Shown one piece after another: positions 10,900 to 21,340 of a stretch of 64,000 nt of DNA (its first letter is position 1; the number at the start of each line of letters is the position of its first letter). The notes beneath the pieces were generated by a model, which worked only from the letters and a program-made list of their open reading frames with translations, ran no database searches and had not been told where the DNA came from. The DNA is taken from positions 1,984,001 to 2,048,000 of the forward strand of contig NC_070572.1 of NCBI RefSeq assembly GCF_026914185.1, in the 5' to 3' direction. The translations under genes and the position numbers were made by a program. Source of the DNA: Puccinia triticina. Taxonomy: Eukaryota; Basidiomycota; Pucciniomycetes; Pucciniales; Pucciniaceae.

Positions 10900-11580
10900 A
10901 TTAGATTTCTTCTATGTACCGGTGATAATGGTGAGGGATATTGGGTCGGAGTTCTTGATTTTTACTGTCTACCTCCGGATTTCTTTTTTGCTGGTCGATC
11001 TTTTTGTTTCCGTTATCAATCTCTTTTTCTTTTTTTGCCTGCCACCTCTAATACCTCTCTCAGTCGCCTAATTAATTCTTTCACATGCATTCCCTTTAAT
11101 TAGAGGGGTATGGCATTATTCTCTGATCAGTTAAGGTCAAATTAAAATTTAATTGACCAAAAGAGAAAGTAGTAAAGGACCAACAAGATTCTCAAAGGAG
11201 GGTGTTTTCAAAAAAAGATAGAAAAAAAAACAAAAAACAATGAGAAAAGGCTGCCTATGTAGGATTGTACGCAAGATGCCAGCGCTCAGCTGGGATAGAA
11301 TAAGAGTGGTGGGACAGTGATTACTGAGTTTATAATTGACAATAAAGAAATGCTACGCCAAAATGCAAGATTCTCTCACGCAAGAATCTCGTTGTTAGGC
11401 ATAAGCCCCGCTTGCACCTTCGGCTTGGCGGTGCCGCGGGCTTTGTTACGCTCGTGCCCAGACCTGCTGCATGTATTTGGTCAACCACCATGACCCTTTC
11501 AAACCAGCTGACGCTTCCTGACCTTTACTAAACTGCACAGTGCGAAAATTCCACGATCTGATCTACACCACAGGAGAACA
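10900..11580. other. No recognised gene
   Basis: AT-rich intergenic DNA with a poly-A-rich patch at 11215-11245. Nothing else recognised. Confidence 0.45.
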
Positions 11581-11783
11581 TCGAGTTTAGCTTGTCGGTC
11601 GTTTTTGCCGGCAATATGACCCTCCCCAAGCTCCGCTCAACTTTGATGGTGGCCGCCGTCGTACTGTCAAGGTTTGCAGCCAGTATGCCGGCCAGTCGAC
11701 AAAAGCTGCCGCATGTCCGACGCCAGCAGGGGCAGGCCGTTGACAGTGTCTCAGCGACTCTTCAAGGTCCTATGATTAGTCGA

Positions 11784-13440
11784 ATGTATCTCAGTACCAA
11801 GGATCAAGATAAGTTGCTGCTGTCGACGACCGGCCTTTTAGCTCAGAGGAGATTGGCTAGAGGACTCCGACTCAACTTGTCCGAAGCCACGGCCCTGATA
11901 GCTTGTGTTTTACAGGAGTGAGTGAGCAAATAACACAATTTCTTGGTCTTTAGACACCAGTGTATGAAGGAGCTCATCATTTTTGACTTCCTCCATCCCT
12001 CTGGTGACTGTCCCCCATACTTTCCCTCCATCCTTTTCGATGTAATGCCTAATCCAGATTGATTTGAGATGGCCAATCTTCGGTTTCCCAACTTATGCAG
12101 GTTGGAAAAGAAATCTTGCGCTTCCGCCATGTCCAACCGTCTGTGCCTGGCGGGTTGTCCCAAGTCCAAGTCAAGGGAACTTTGTGCGTGGCCTCCTCTT
12201 CTTGATATTCTTTTTTCCATCCCGATCGCATAGAAAATAAGCCACCTATGTTTACCCAAATGCCTGTCAGAATTTGAATGTCGAAGAGCTCAACTGACTT
12301 GGTAACTGTGCGCGTTTCTCCCACAGTCCCGATGGCACCTTCCTTGTAACCGTTCATTCGCCAATTTGCAGTCCGAGTGGCCGGGACCCGCATCTTTTGC
12401 TAGCGCTCTACGGTTCCTTCATCACTCCTCCTCCCAACTTGTGGTTTGAGCATGTCCAACCATCCTTAGAGCATGATCTACCAGGAGTGATTGTGGTAAA
12501 AAGCTCGCCTGATGTCTTGACTTCACAATCCATCAGCCTCAACGTCAACCAATCGCGAATCAGGATCGAGGTTACAAATACGGGCGACCGGCCTATTGAA
12601 GTCGGCTCGCATTATCACTTTTCCCTTACGAACCCAGCTTTGAGGTTCGATCGCAAACTGGCTTTGGGCTATCGTCTTGATATCCCTGCAGGTACTTCGG
12701 TCCGCTTCGAGCCTGGTGACCAACAAATGGTAACGATGGTCGAGATCGGTGGAAGTGGTCTAGTGGCCGGCGGAAACGGCCTAGAGGGCCAGATTTTGCA
12801 GAAAGATGATACCTTAGCCATCGCAGCGCTTATACCAAGTTTGATAGCGAAGGGCTTCGAGCATCAACCAGCAATCAACGTTGAGAGACCTGTGAAAGGA
12901 GTCAAGATGTCGAGAGAAGCGTACGCCAAGTGAGTTTTTTAACCAAGTTCTAAAATATCATTGTGCAGCACAATATGTTCATCCAGGAATTAACACCATC
13001 GCGTATTGTGTCTAGCATGTTTGGACCAACAACAGGTGACAAAATTCGCCTTGCAGATACATCTCTTTGGGTCGAGGTGGAACATGACCACACCTGTTAT
13101 GGCGAGGAGCTCAAATTTGGCGGTGGCAACTGAAAGGTTTTCTCTTTTCATTAGAGGAACATGCTGTTGGCAACTGACGATATACCCATGAACATCTTGT
13201 TGACGGGAAAGGGCAACGACTCGAGGCCAGAAGGATTGGTGGATCAAGTCCACTCAGGAGTGGGTGGATTGAAGTTACATGAGGTCAGCTTTGAACTTCA
13301 ATCAAGGAGTGATTCAAAAGGTGATGTAGTTTACTTTTTTTAACCACCAATCATTTTATCCAGGATTGGGGTTCCACAGCCAAGATCGGCCCGTCGGCAA
13401 ACAGCCGTCGAGCCACCCGTACAGCGGTCATGTGATGGGT
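11784..13440 (+). pseudogene. Decayed single-chain urease (gamma-beta-partial alpha)
   Basis: Recognisable exons: 11784-11917 (urease gamma: LLLSTTGLLAQRRLARGLRL, LNLSEATALIA); 12101-12183 (RHVQPSVPGG, QVQVKGT); 12327-12929 ([13 protein letters not shown] and the whole beta domain including VGSHYHF and [13 protein letters not shown]); 13016-13130 (alpha start [29 protein letters not shown]); about 13190-13283 ([24 protein letters not shown]); 13364 onward (DWGST, then loss of homology). Splice junctions GTGAGT, GTGCGT and GTCAGC with CAG/TAG acceptors keep phase where tested. Missing: the gamma C-terminal helix segment between exons 1 and 2, about 150 alpha residues including the first HxH nickel ligands, and everything after DWGST including later His and Asp ligands. 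The lysine that would be carbamylated (in GLKLHE) survives. Enzymatically dead by inference. Confidence 0.88.
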
Positions 13441-13444
13441 GCGT

Positions 13445-13984
13445 GACATCATGAACGTGCATGACCTCAGCTATGAGAGCCCAGTCTTGAGACACTTGGC
13501 GCATTATTAATTGCGCCCGTTAGAAATGTGCCCACAAGCAGGTCCATGAAAACGGCGCCTTAGCTGTACATTGTTCGGAGCGTCAAGCCATGGGGGGTTC
13601 CCTATGCTTGACCTCCTAGGGCGACCCGAGCGTCACATTGCTGCGAGCGGCTCCAGGCCGCCCAATGTGTGGGTCGACTGCGTGAGGCGGCCCCTCGCGG
13701 CTGGGCAAGGCGTGGGATTACCATAGCTTTCTGCCCAGCGCGTCTGCGCGCACATTGCGCGTCAGGTGGCGAGTGGCCAGTCCTCCGCGAGACAGCTTGA
13801 GCGCTTAGCCGAAGGCTTCTTTGAGGAGGGCCTAATGTAAGCCCCAAACCTCGGCTTCTGAGAGCCTGAGACATTAGGTAGGCCCTTTACTCTAAGAAGG
13901 TGACTAAACGAAATGATTCCTCATGGTTTAGAGGAGACAGGATAAATTCGACCACACACAAATGTTTCTAAAGAAGAGAGTTGG
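13445..13984. other. Flank or terminal region of DIRS-type element
   Basis: GC-rich, no gene. It contains an inverted repeat GGGCCTAATGT (about 13829) / ACATTAGGTAGGCCC (about 13872-13886) enclosing a small hairpin. It lies just 3' of the tyrosine-recombinase gene, where DIRS/Ngaro elements carry their split or inverted terminal repeats. I could not match it to a repeat at the other end. Confidence 0.4.
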
Positions 13985-15022
13985 TTAAGATGGAAAGGCG
14001 GAGGCCTTTTCTGCCGGGGAGTAGTGGCGGATGTATAACTCGTAGCAGTTAGACGTCCATCGGCCTAATCGGCAAATCTGGGGTACGGGAACTCCTAAAG
14101 CATGGCGGAGAGATGCACCTCCGACCCGAAATGAGTGGCCCGAGAGGCCGTGGAAACCTCCGGCTTGCAAGAGGGCCTGAAACGCCTGTACCGTGGCGGG
14201 GCGAGTCAAGTTGAGGCGGCTTGCACCGTTGGAGTAGCTGAACAGCGCGTCGTTGGGGGACTGCGAGTCCGCCAACCGTCTTGTGACCGCTGCCACCGGG
14301 CACAGTGGCCCGCCCATGCGTTTCAGATGAATCAGTTGGACTTCCCCTGGTTTGGCAGTTTTCGCTGTCCGCAGGATGAGGGTCACCCGAGTTGGGTGGT
14401 CGGATGTCGGCGACGGGTGGAGCATGGCGTCCCATACCAAAAGGGAGGCTGCCTCGGGGGGTTGTCCTTCGCCTATCGTGTAGGTTAGCTCGGCTAGCCT
14501 GGCCATCCCCCAGAACGCCACCACTGCCAAGTCGAAAAGCGTTGAGTTGAAAGGGGAGCTCCCCCTCAAGCGACTGGCCAGGTACAGCAGGTGGTGGAGT
14601 TGTACCGCCGTTTTAGGTGGTCGGGCGGGAGAGGCGGCATCCAGCCAGGCAGAGGATCGGAGGATCACGACTACCTTAGCGGCTGACTCGTATGGGTACC
14701 GCACGTCGTGGTATATGTGCCAGGCTTTGAGACCAAAGAGGTACCGCGAGATGGTTCGTGATGTTACCTCCTTCGGTGCCTGCTTCCCGATGGCTCGACC
14801 TGCCCACCAGCAGAAGAGATAAATGTCGCGCGGTGAGGCGGGTAGCAATGTCTGGGCGGGGGAAGTTTCTCTCTTGAAGCGGATATACTTCTTCACACCG
14901 GCGTTGTACAGAAGTAGCGTATTCCATTTCCACCCAAAAAGGGTGTGCAAGTCCAAGGCCAAGGGGGTCTTTGCCCGGATCCCATCGGAGAGGAAGGCCG
15001 CGATGGCGGTGTGGTGCTCCAT
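13985..15022 (-). CDS. Tyrosine recombinase of DIRS-type element
   Basis: 345 residues. The catalytic region is intact: the first Arg in FWGMARLAELT (about residue 175), the HSFRVGGAS box (His-x-x-Arg, about 300) and the nucleophile region YELYIRHYS (about 330). The N-terminal half (FGWKWNTLLLYNAGVKKYIRF, then SRTISRYLFGLKAWH) resembles the core-binding SAM-like domain. Likely role: integration of circular cDNA. The 5' end may be joined by splicing to the upstream RT gene, since no strong independent start context is evident. Confidence 0.9.
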   Translation of the reverse strand: MEHHTAIAAFLSDGIRAKTPLALDLHTLFGWKWNTLLLYNAGVKKYIRFKRETSPAQTLLPASPRDIYLFCWWAGRAIGKQAPKEVTSRTISRYLFGLKAWHIYHDVRYPYESAAKVVVILRSSAWLDAASPARPPKTAVQLHHLLYLASRLRGSSPFNSTLFDLAVVAFWGMARLAELTYTIGEGQPPEAASLLVWDAMLHPSPTSDHPTRVTLILRTAKTAKPGEVQLIHLKRMGGPLCPVAAVTRRLADSQSPNDALFSYSNGASRLNLTRPATVQAFQALLQAGGFHGLSGHSFRVGGASLRHALGVPVPQICRLGRWTSNCYELYIRHYSPAEKASAFPS

Positions 15023-15029
15023 TCCAAAC

Positions 15030-16135
15030 CATAAGTAGTATTTTATTGCTTTTCTTTACATACATTCATCATTACATTTCCCATTTCCCCCATAACCCTT
15101 CACAAATACTTCATTATTATTGCATATTCAGATTCTACGCCAAATTTCACCTATAGTCACTCATACATAGTACCCCCTTATCTTCAATGGTTCAGTAGTT
15201 ATATAAGGATATAAGACTTACAGACAACCTACATTCTTCATTAGTTACAATACTCATTTCATTAGTAACCTACTTGAATCCTTACAGTAAATTCCTTTTA
15301 CATATTTATTCTCACATACTAAACCCTTTACATACATTTCTCATTATGTACTATGCCTATTGTACACATTACATCATTGGATCTGTGCTTACCTCTTTCA
15401 GTAGTGCTCATCATTACAAGTAGTTACTATGTTCTCATCACTCTTCCCCATTAGTACATTCTTTTATTCCCATAACCAGCATTCCCCTTTCAGCATTGCT
15501 CATCATTACATACTGTTACTATGTTCACATCACTCTTCCTCATTTGTACAACCTTCATTCTCATAGCCAGAACTCCTTATTGTCTGTGCTCATCCTTCCT
15601 TCATATAAGAACTGTCTTTCCCCCCTCACTTGTACCCTATGCAGAATTTATAGATAATTTTAGATACAGAAATTATAAGTGCCCATTCTCATCAACCCCT
15701 TGCCATTAAACCTTGCCATTGCATTCCCCACTCTCATCACTCCTCCAACTCTCTTACCCTCAGTAGTCAGTAGTTAAAGCTCATAGTACTAGCTCCTAAG
15801 ATCAAGCAGAAATCAGCCACACCTTTTTCTTCTTTTTCTTAGTGTTACTCTCATCCCCTCAGCATTAGTCAGGAAGGCAGCCTCATCAGCACCCTTGCAT
15901 AGCTTACATTAGTACTAGTGTTGCTATCCATTTCCCTTCCAAGCTCTATTCTCCCCCTTGAGTAGTTCCACAGCGGGGAGGTGGTATTGGGCAGGCATGG
16001 TTCTAGTAGCTACGAGGAATACGGATGGATTAATTGTGCAGACAATTGAGTAAGGGAGGGAAGCAGTACAACAGGCAGTAGGATGATGCGCGGTAGAGGT
16101 CTCAAGTCTTCAACCTAAATACAAATTGCGGCGTC
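15030..16135. other. 1.1-kb pyrimidine-rich spacer between RT and recombinase genes
   Basis: Strongly C/T/A-biased on the plus strand, i.e. purine-rich in the element's sense. It contains a diverged 75-bp direct duplication: TCATCATTACAAGTAGTTAC... at about 15409-15481 and again at about 15501-15570. No open frame on either strand. Could be a long intron, a linker region of the element, or an insertion. Confidence 0.5.
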
Positions 16136-16139
16136 GCAC

Positions 16140-17744
16140 CTACACAACCTCTGTTACGAATGGGGACAAGTCTGAAGGAACCGACACCCTGATTTGGTGT
16201 TTCGCCTGCATTCCTGCGCGGTCTCCACGTGACAACCCGTCTGCGCGGTTGTTCGCCGACGTGACCGTCCGTGCCAACAGGTCGATGTCCTGGGATATCA
16301 GGAGGTCTTGAATGATTTTCCATTCTTCGTTGACAGCAACGTCCCCCGCGCGGCGCTTCTGAATGACCGATTTCGTGGACGAGTTATCTGTCTCTACCAG
16401 AAAAACCTTCCCCGGTCTTGCTTTCATTGACAGGAGGATGATCAGGCCCAAACGTACCGCCACTGTCTCCAACCATGAGATATCCCTTGGCATTTCGGGG
16501 TCTTGGTTCCAACCTGGAATGACCTTGAACTGAGCCCACCGTCCTGACACAATGACACCTATTCCGAAAGACGTGGAGGCATCGCCTACCCAACCTACGT
16601 CTGTCGGGTGGGGACTGGCGATAAGCCTGGTCAGCCGCTGGGTCGTTAGGGTGTGTATCCAGCGTTCTATGTCTTCAACTACGTATGGAGGTGGGCATCG
16701 GGGGTGGTGACGGAAAATCCAGTTGTTCATCCACCGGTAAAAACCGTTAATGTAGCACCTCATCTGCGGGAAGATATACGCTGCGTGTCCTAGCCGCCCA
16801 GCCATGATTTCGGCCTTGTCATACGTGAACGGCCTGGATTTGTCGAGGAAGGCTTTCATCTGGGAAAGGCGGAGTTCAACCTTAGCGTCGGGCAAGCGGA
16901 CGGTTTTGTCCTTTCCGTTCCAGATGAACCCGAGGAATTTCTGTTCGTCAGCAAATGGCGAGTACTTGGATTTGTTTGTGAGGACCCCGAGTGCTGCTGA
17001 TCTTGCCGCCACGTCGTCCATGCAAACTGAGGACTCCAACTCTTTCACGAAGAGGTTGTTGTCAACCCACCGAAAAATCGTGGTTAAGTCAAACTCGTGT
17101 AACATGATGCGTTTCCAACCATCGACGGGCCGGCCAAAGGATCCGCAACCGGCAACCCCTCCAAAAGTGATCCTGGTATCCAGGAGAAGCTTGTCGTCGA
17201 ACGTAAGGGTCAAAAGATAGGGCCATTGCGCCGGGTTCGTCGGGATCTGTTGGTACGCCTTCTCCCAATCGAAGAGGGCTAACTGGCAGGGCTTGTCCCG
17301 CGCGCGGAGGAACGCCGACACGACCCTGAAATCATCCCATGTCGTGGTGAAGTCGGATTTGTCAACAAATGAGTTCACGGAGGGAACTCTTGGGTCATTC
17401 CTTGGGAAGGACAAGTCGTTGATAGGCCTGACCAATCCATCGCCGTTGACAACCGCTCCCAGCGGGCTTGTCCTGAAGAAAGGGAACCGTTCCGCGACCT
17501 GCTGATGGGTAAAGGGTCCGTGCATCCGGCCGCACTCAAGTTCAAGTTGAAAGGACTTTTCTATCTTTTCTCGGGCCAGCAGGGAGGACGAGTGGTTTGG
17601 TGGTGTATACCACCGTAGGTCATCTTCCAGGCGGTGGGGGGGAATACCTTGATCGAAACCGTTTCTAAAACCTATTAAGACGTCTTTGAACTCGGGTAGA
17701 AGACCTGCGTTGCCCAGAGCTAACTCCCATTCCGGGATATTCAT
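16140..17744 (-). CDS. RT-RNase H polyprotein of DIRS-type element
   Basis: 534 residues, uninterrupted. RT fingers/palm: SPLGAVVNGDGLVRPINDLS, LALFDWEKAYQQIP (first catalytic Asp), TFGGVAGCGSFGRPVDGW. The catalytic YxDD-like box reads FRWVDNNLF, so the position normally occupied by the second Asp is Asn. The RNase H-like part follows: GWVGDASTSFGIGVIV, WLETVAVRLGL, LVETDNSSTKSVI, and ANNRADGLSRG near the C-terminus. The DN variant could abolish polymerase activity or be a subgroup feature. Its adjacency to the YR gene on the same strand supports DIRS-type assignment. Confidence 0.9.
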   Translation of the reverse strand: MNIPEWELALGNAGLLPEFKDVLIGFRNGFDQGIPPHRLEDDLRWYTPPNHSSSLLAREKIEKSFQLELECGRMHGPFTHQQVAERFPFFRTSPLGAVVNGDGLVRPINDLSFPRNDPRVPSVNSFVDKSDFTTTWDDFRVVSAFLRARDKPCQLALFDWEKAYQQIPTNPAQWPYLLTLTFDDKLLLDTRITFGGVAGCGSFGRPVDGWKRIMLHEFDLTTIFRWVDNNLFVKELESSVCMDDVAARSAALGVLTNKSKYSPFADEQKFLGFIWNGKDKTVRLPDAKVELRLSQMKAFLDKSRPFTYDKAEIMAGRLGHAAYIFPQMRCYINGFYRWMNNWIFRHHPRCPPPYVVEDIERWIHTLTTQRLTRLIASPHPTDVGWVGDASTSFGIGVIVSGRWAQFKVIPGWNQDPEMPRDISWLETVAVRLGLIILLSMKARPGKVFLVETDNSSTKSVIQKRRAGDVAVNEEWKIIQDLLISQDIDLLARTVTSANNRADGLSRGDRAGMQAKHQIRVSVPSDLSPFVTEVV

Positions 17745-17842
17745 TTCACATTTAACACCTGTAGGCCATAGTGGTTCTAAAAAGTGTTTGGCCTATTATC
17801 AGCATAAGTATCAAACAGCCTGAGTCTGATCGTGCTTCTTTC

Positions 17843-17868
17843 TTTTTTTTTTTTTTTTTTTTTTTTGG
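17843..17868. repeat. Poly-T tract
   Basis: Near-uninterrupted run of over 20 T between the RT and gag genes of the DIRS-type element. On the element's strand this is a poly-A run, possibly a slippage-prone or retroposed feature. Confidence 0.7.
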
Positions 17869-18307
17869 ACTTACCGGGGCTTTCTCCCTTCTTATGCTCA
17901 ATGACCTTGCGGTCTACCTTCTTACTCTCAGGGGCAGTGTCTTTGCACTGAGGTTCGCACTCTTCGCTCAAAGAAACGGGCCTGTTAAGGACAATTAAAT
18001 GCATTGTATCACAAGATGCCATACAAAAGGAACAAGAGACACTCGTAAGCGATTTGGGAAGACACTCGAAAGGAATTATTAGGTTTGGTCGAAGGGAGAT
18101 CATAAGAAAGTAAAAAGGGTGGGGGGTTACATGACGGGAAGGAGTACGACAACAACAATGTATAGTAACAATTGATGGGAAGCGAGGAAGAGAGTCAAAG
18201 ACGTATTGAGCCTACAATGGGGGTGGGTTGTTCTGAGACGGAGCGCCTCGTCGGCCTCTGAAATTCGCAGGGGGGTTGGATCTTCCTCCAGAAGGGTTGT
18301 AGAACGC

Positions 18308-19827
18308 TCAATCCCCTCCGAAGTAGCCCCTAGAGCGGCCGCCCCTCGATCTTGATTGACCATCGCGGGATGAACCTTGAACCAAGCTAGCCTGAGTGAA
18401 GTCCGGACGGCCCTTCGGAGCACCTGTTGCCGGGTCCCAGCCGCCGCGTTCGCCACCCGCACGGTATGGATTATCCTCAAACTCAAGTTTGTTCTTCTTT
18501 CTTGCGTCTTCATAGCATTGATCAGCGACATCTTGACGGAAGACTGAGATGTCAGGAACAAACGTCTCTTCTCCAACGGTGATGTGATGAGCGAAGGTGT
18601 TCGCTCGCATTTGGATGTCATACCGAAGAGCTGCGAGAAAACAAACGTTTGAATGAATCTTGTTGCAGTTGGCTTTGTGAGCCAGGAGCCAGTCGGCAAA
18701 AACCTTGAAGCCATAGACGTCTTGGATGCAGACGTGAAACTCCCTGTGAGCGACTGTCCAAGCGCCTAGTGATAGCGACCATTCACTCGGGTAAGGAAAG
18801 CCGAAATATCTTAATCCTTTGTCGGAGCTATTGTCATCCGATCGAGAACGATTGACAGCATGGTAGGACATCGCATCTGTTTGCCACTTTTGGTTGAAGA
18901 TGGTGAGTGGGATCGGAGCCTTGAGTTCCTTGAGATTCTTGTCGAAAAATGGGGTGAACCCAACGCTGACGTGGTGGTTCGAACATCCCATCTTGAATGA
19001 AAGTCCCTTCTGCTTCAACTTTACTTCTGAGGGCTGGTCTGTTGAGACAAGGTTGGAAGTGGATGGTGGGGGGGCTAAGGCAGGGGGCAAGTCTGTTGCG
19101 AGCAGGTTAGATAAGAGCGATGGCCTGATGCTTGTCCCGTTAATGGCAGCTGGCTGGATTGGGGTCTTGCTGTTGTTGACAATGGATGCAAACATGTTGT
19201 AGAAAAAATTGGACCGTTCTGTATCACCATTGTTATCGGCCTCAACTGCCTTCAACCATATCGCCTCCCTATTGTCACCAGCTGCGTGCGATCTCTCAGC
19301 TGGAGGGGCCTCTACCGTGGGAGGGGGAACCGCGGCGACCTGACAGTCTCTGTCGCCTAATAGCTCCATGATATCTTGGTCTGGATCCTCCACTTGGTCT
19401 TCGGCAGGGAGTCTGGGAGCTTTGGGGGCTGACTGCTTCTTGGACTGATCTGGTTGCTTCTTAGTCGTCTTCTTCTGCTTGGCCGCGGGATTTGCTTTGG
19501 CCCGAGTATTCTTAGCAGGACCGGTGACAGGTTCAGCTGCTGGGACATCTGACCAGAAATGTTATATCAGTGACTATCCGACCGGTAAGGGAACGGTTTC
19601 AAGTCATTGGATGGCTTACCTTGTGGAATCAGGGATTCCTCGATGCTCTGTGCCTCTACTTGGGAAGCTTCACCAAGGGACGTGAGAGGTAAGTCTTCAC
19701 TGGGGGCCAAGGGCTGGGGCGTGGCAGTAGTCGCCGAATTCACCGTCCCTCCGGCAAGGGTAGGGAGGTCTGGGTTCTTGTCTCCCAAAGCTCTGGGGAG
19801 CGAGTTCTTGGCAAGTGAGTCTGACAT
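18308..19827 (-). CDS. Gag-like protein of DIRS-type element, two exons
   Basis: Exons 19827-19620 and 19548-18308 join in frame (GTAAGC donor, CTGGTCAG acceptor, 71-nt intron) to 482 residues. The N-terminal third is Pro/Thr/Ala-rich with a Lys-rich patch (KQKKTTKKQPDQSKKQ). The middle is a conserved-looking globular part (HHVSVGFTPFFDKNLKELKA, GFPYPSEWSLSLGAWTVAHR, FADWLLAHKANCNKIHSNVC). The C-terminus is Gly/Arg/Ser-rich (SRSRGGRSRGYFGGD), suiting nucleic-acid binding in place of a zinc knuckle. A spliced gag in an RNA-mobile element implies either production of unspliced genomic RNA or regulated splicing. Confidence 0.85.
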
Positions 19828-19829
19828 GG

Positions 19830-20380
19830 CTTTAGTGGTTGAATGGGTTCGGTGGATCTGGTGAAGTCTGGTCTGAGGAATCGGAGAATTTTAAAGAAAG
19901 GGGATAGGATGAGGGGTCGAGTTTCTGAGAGGTTGAAAGAGTGGGGTAACTGGGTTTGTATGATTTCGAAGGAATGCGGTCGACTTCTAGTAAAAAGCGA
20001 AAAAAGGAAACTGGTGGTGAGCGATACGCGCTCTGAGACGAGAATGAAAGACTGGGTGAGACTGGTGTGGTGGAAGCCGCTGAGTGTCCCAGTGGCTTAA
20101 ATACTCACCAGTCCGCCCTGGAGGATCTTGGAGCGCCCTCGTGCGTTGCTGTGGTTGGTCCTCCAATCTGCTTGCTGGTTTCTCCGCGGTACTCGATCCG
20201 AGTTTGTTCCGCGTAACTTCGCTTTGTCGTACGTGCGCGTATTGTGGGTTGCGGTTCAGCTAGGTGTCCGGCTTCATGGGCTCGCATGAGCGTCCATCTG
20301 GCTGTGGAGTGGGAGGGGCGCCTAACATGGACCTTAGCCCCTTCTGCTGCGCCCCAGTAACTCCCAATAAATATGTATCC
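19830..20380. other. Upstream region of DIRS-type element; no gene
   Basis: Contains the probable 5' leader of the minus-strand element. No TATA motif is certain. Open frames here are incidental. Confidence 0.4.
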
Positions 20381-20461
20381 AAAAAAACTGTGGAGCGCGG
20401 GATGGAACCCACACCTGCAACGGGTCAGGACTCCCGGTCGCTGTGCGTGCCAACTTGGCCA
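20381..20461 (-). ncRNA. tRNA-like sequence with A box, B box and T-run (SINE head or tRNA relic)
   Basis: Minus strand: TGGCCAAGTTGG (20461-20450) fits the Pol III A-box, GGTTCCATCCC (20409-20399) fits the B-box, and spacing of about 40 nt is right. A T7 run (20387-20381) follows the CGCGCTCCACA end like a Pol III terminator. A 5' acceptor strand complementary to GCGCTCC is missing, and the anticodon arm pairs only partly. It is therefore called a tRNA-derived relic or SINE promoter, not a functional tRNA gene. Confidence 0.5.
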
Positions 20462-20659
20462 AAGGCAAATCCCTTTGTACTCATGACCGCCATATGTCAC
20501 AACACGGTGTAACCTGCTCAAGATGGGCTGATCCATTTTTTTTTTGCAAAGTCGTTTCTTGTCAAAAAAAACATGTTCATTTTTTTTTCTCGAGCTCTCA
20601 AAGAGACACATGAGCTCTGAGATGAGGAGGAAAAACTGTGCTGGGGGAGGCCTCAACAG

Positions 20660-21340
20660 CAAGCTGGCGGCACAAACCAATCATCCCGACCCGGGTGAGC
20701 CTTGGCGAGACAGCTTCCAGGTTGGTAATTTGACAGCCCTGTCAGCTCAAGTCTCCAGCGAGTGGCTGGAGATGCAGGTTTTCCAGGGTTTTCCTGAGTT
20801 GCAGCCATCATGCTATCAGATTTTTTGGAAAAAATCTCACCATCTGAAAGCGCGATGGGGCGGCTGACAGACAGCCCAAGGTGGGTCAAGCCACAGAGTG
20901 GCCGCCCGGCAACAGAACGGCTGACTGAACGTCGCAAGACCCCGACGACGTGCTGCCCCACATCCGCAAGGCGGCCCGACAGGGTGGCACCTGTCGTCGG
21001 ATAGTCGGTCCGAGGGAGCCCAGGGCGAGGTGAGTGATTGGGCGGCGGACAGTCAGCCCGAGGTGAGTCGAGCCACCGGCTGTCCGCACGGCAACAAACC
21101 GGGAGACCTGCAATGGATCAACCAGAGTCCTCCCGCCGCACTGGAGTCTTGGCCACTATTCATTGGAGATTGGTGTATGTTGCCACCCATTGAAAAGAGG
21201 AGAGCTGGCCTCCAGCCTTGATTCCTTTGGGTAAAACCATCCATCTTGCAGAGTAAGGTCAGCAGCGCCTGGTGGAAAGGTCCTGTCTGATGCTCCCATC
21301 AGAACCTCCTGATGACACCAGAAAATTTCTTTGCCCACAA
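20660..21340. other. GC-rich region with a diverged ~170-bp duplication
   Basis: GGGCGGCTGACAGACAGCCC... near 20868 and GGGCGGCGGACAGTCAGCCC... near 21040 begin similar blocks of about 75 bp ending in GGCAACA(G/A)A. No gene recognised. Confidence 0.45.

Larger units (their letters stand above)
13985..19827 (-). mobile_element. DIRS/Ngaro-type YR retrotransposon
   Basis: Three minus-strand genes in the order gag-like (19827-18308), RT-RNase H (17744-16140) and tyrosine recombinase (15022-13985). This combination is diagnostic of YR retrotransposons, which integrate with a recombinase instead of a DDE integrase. No LTRs are present and the element's terminal repeats were not located, so the limits given are those of the coding region. 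No methyltransferase-like domain was seen, which favours a Ngaro-like or basidiomycete DIRS subgroup. Confidence 0.88.

Noticed and set aside
13602..13874. Arg/Ser-rich minus-strand frame
   Set aside because: GC-rich composition keeps several frames open; no domain or partner exon.
14049..15065. Other frames over the tyrosine recombinase gene
   Set aside because: Shadows of the recombinase reading frame.
20105..20680. 191-codon minus-strand frame
   Set aside because: It runs through the tRNA-like sequence and a T-rich tract; composition and lack of motifs argue against a gene.
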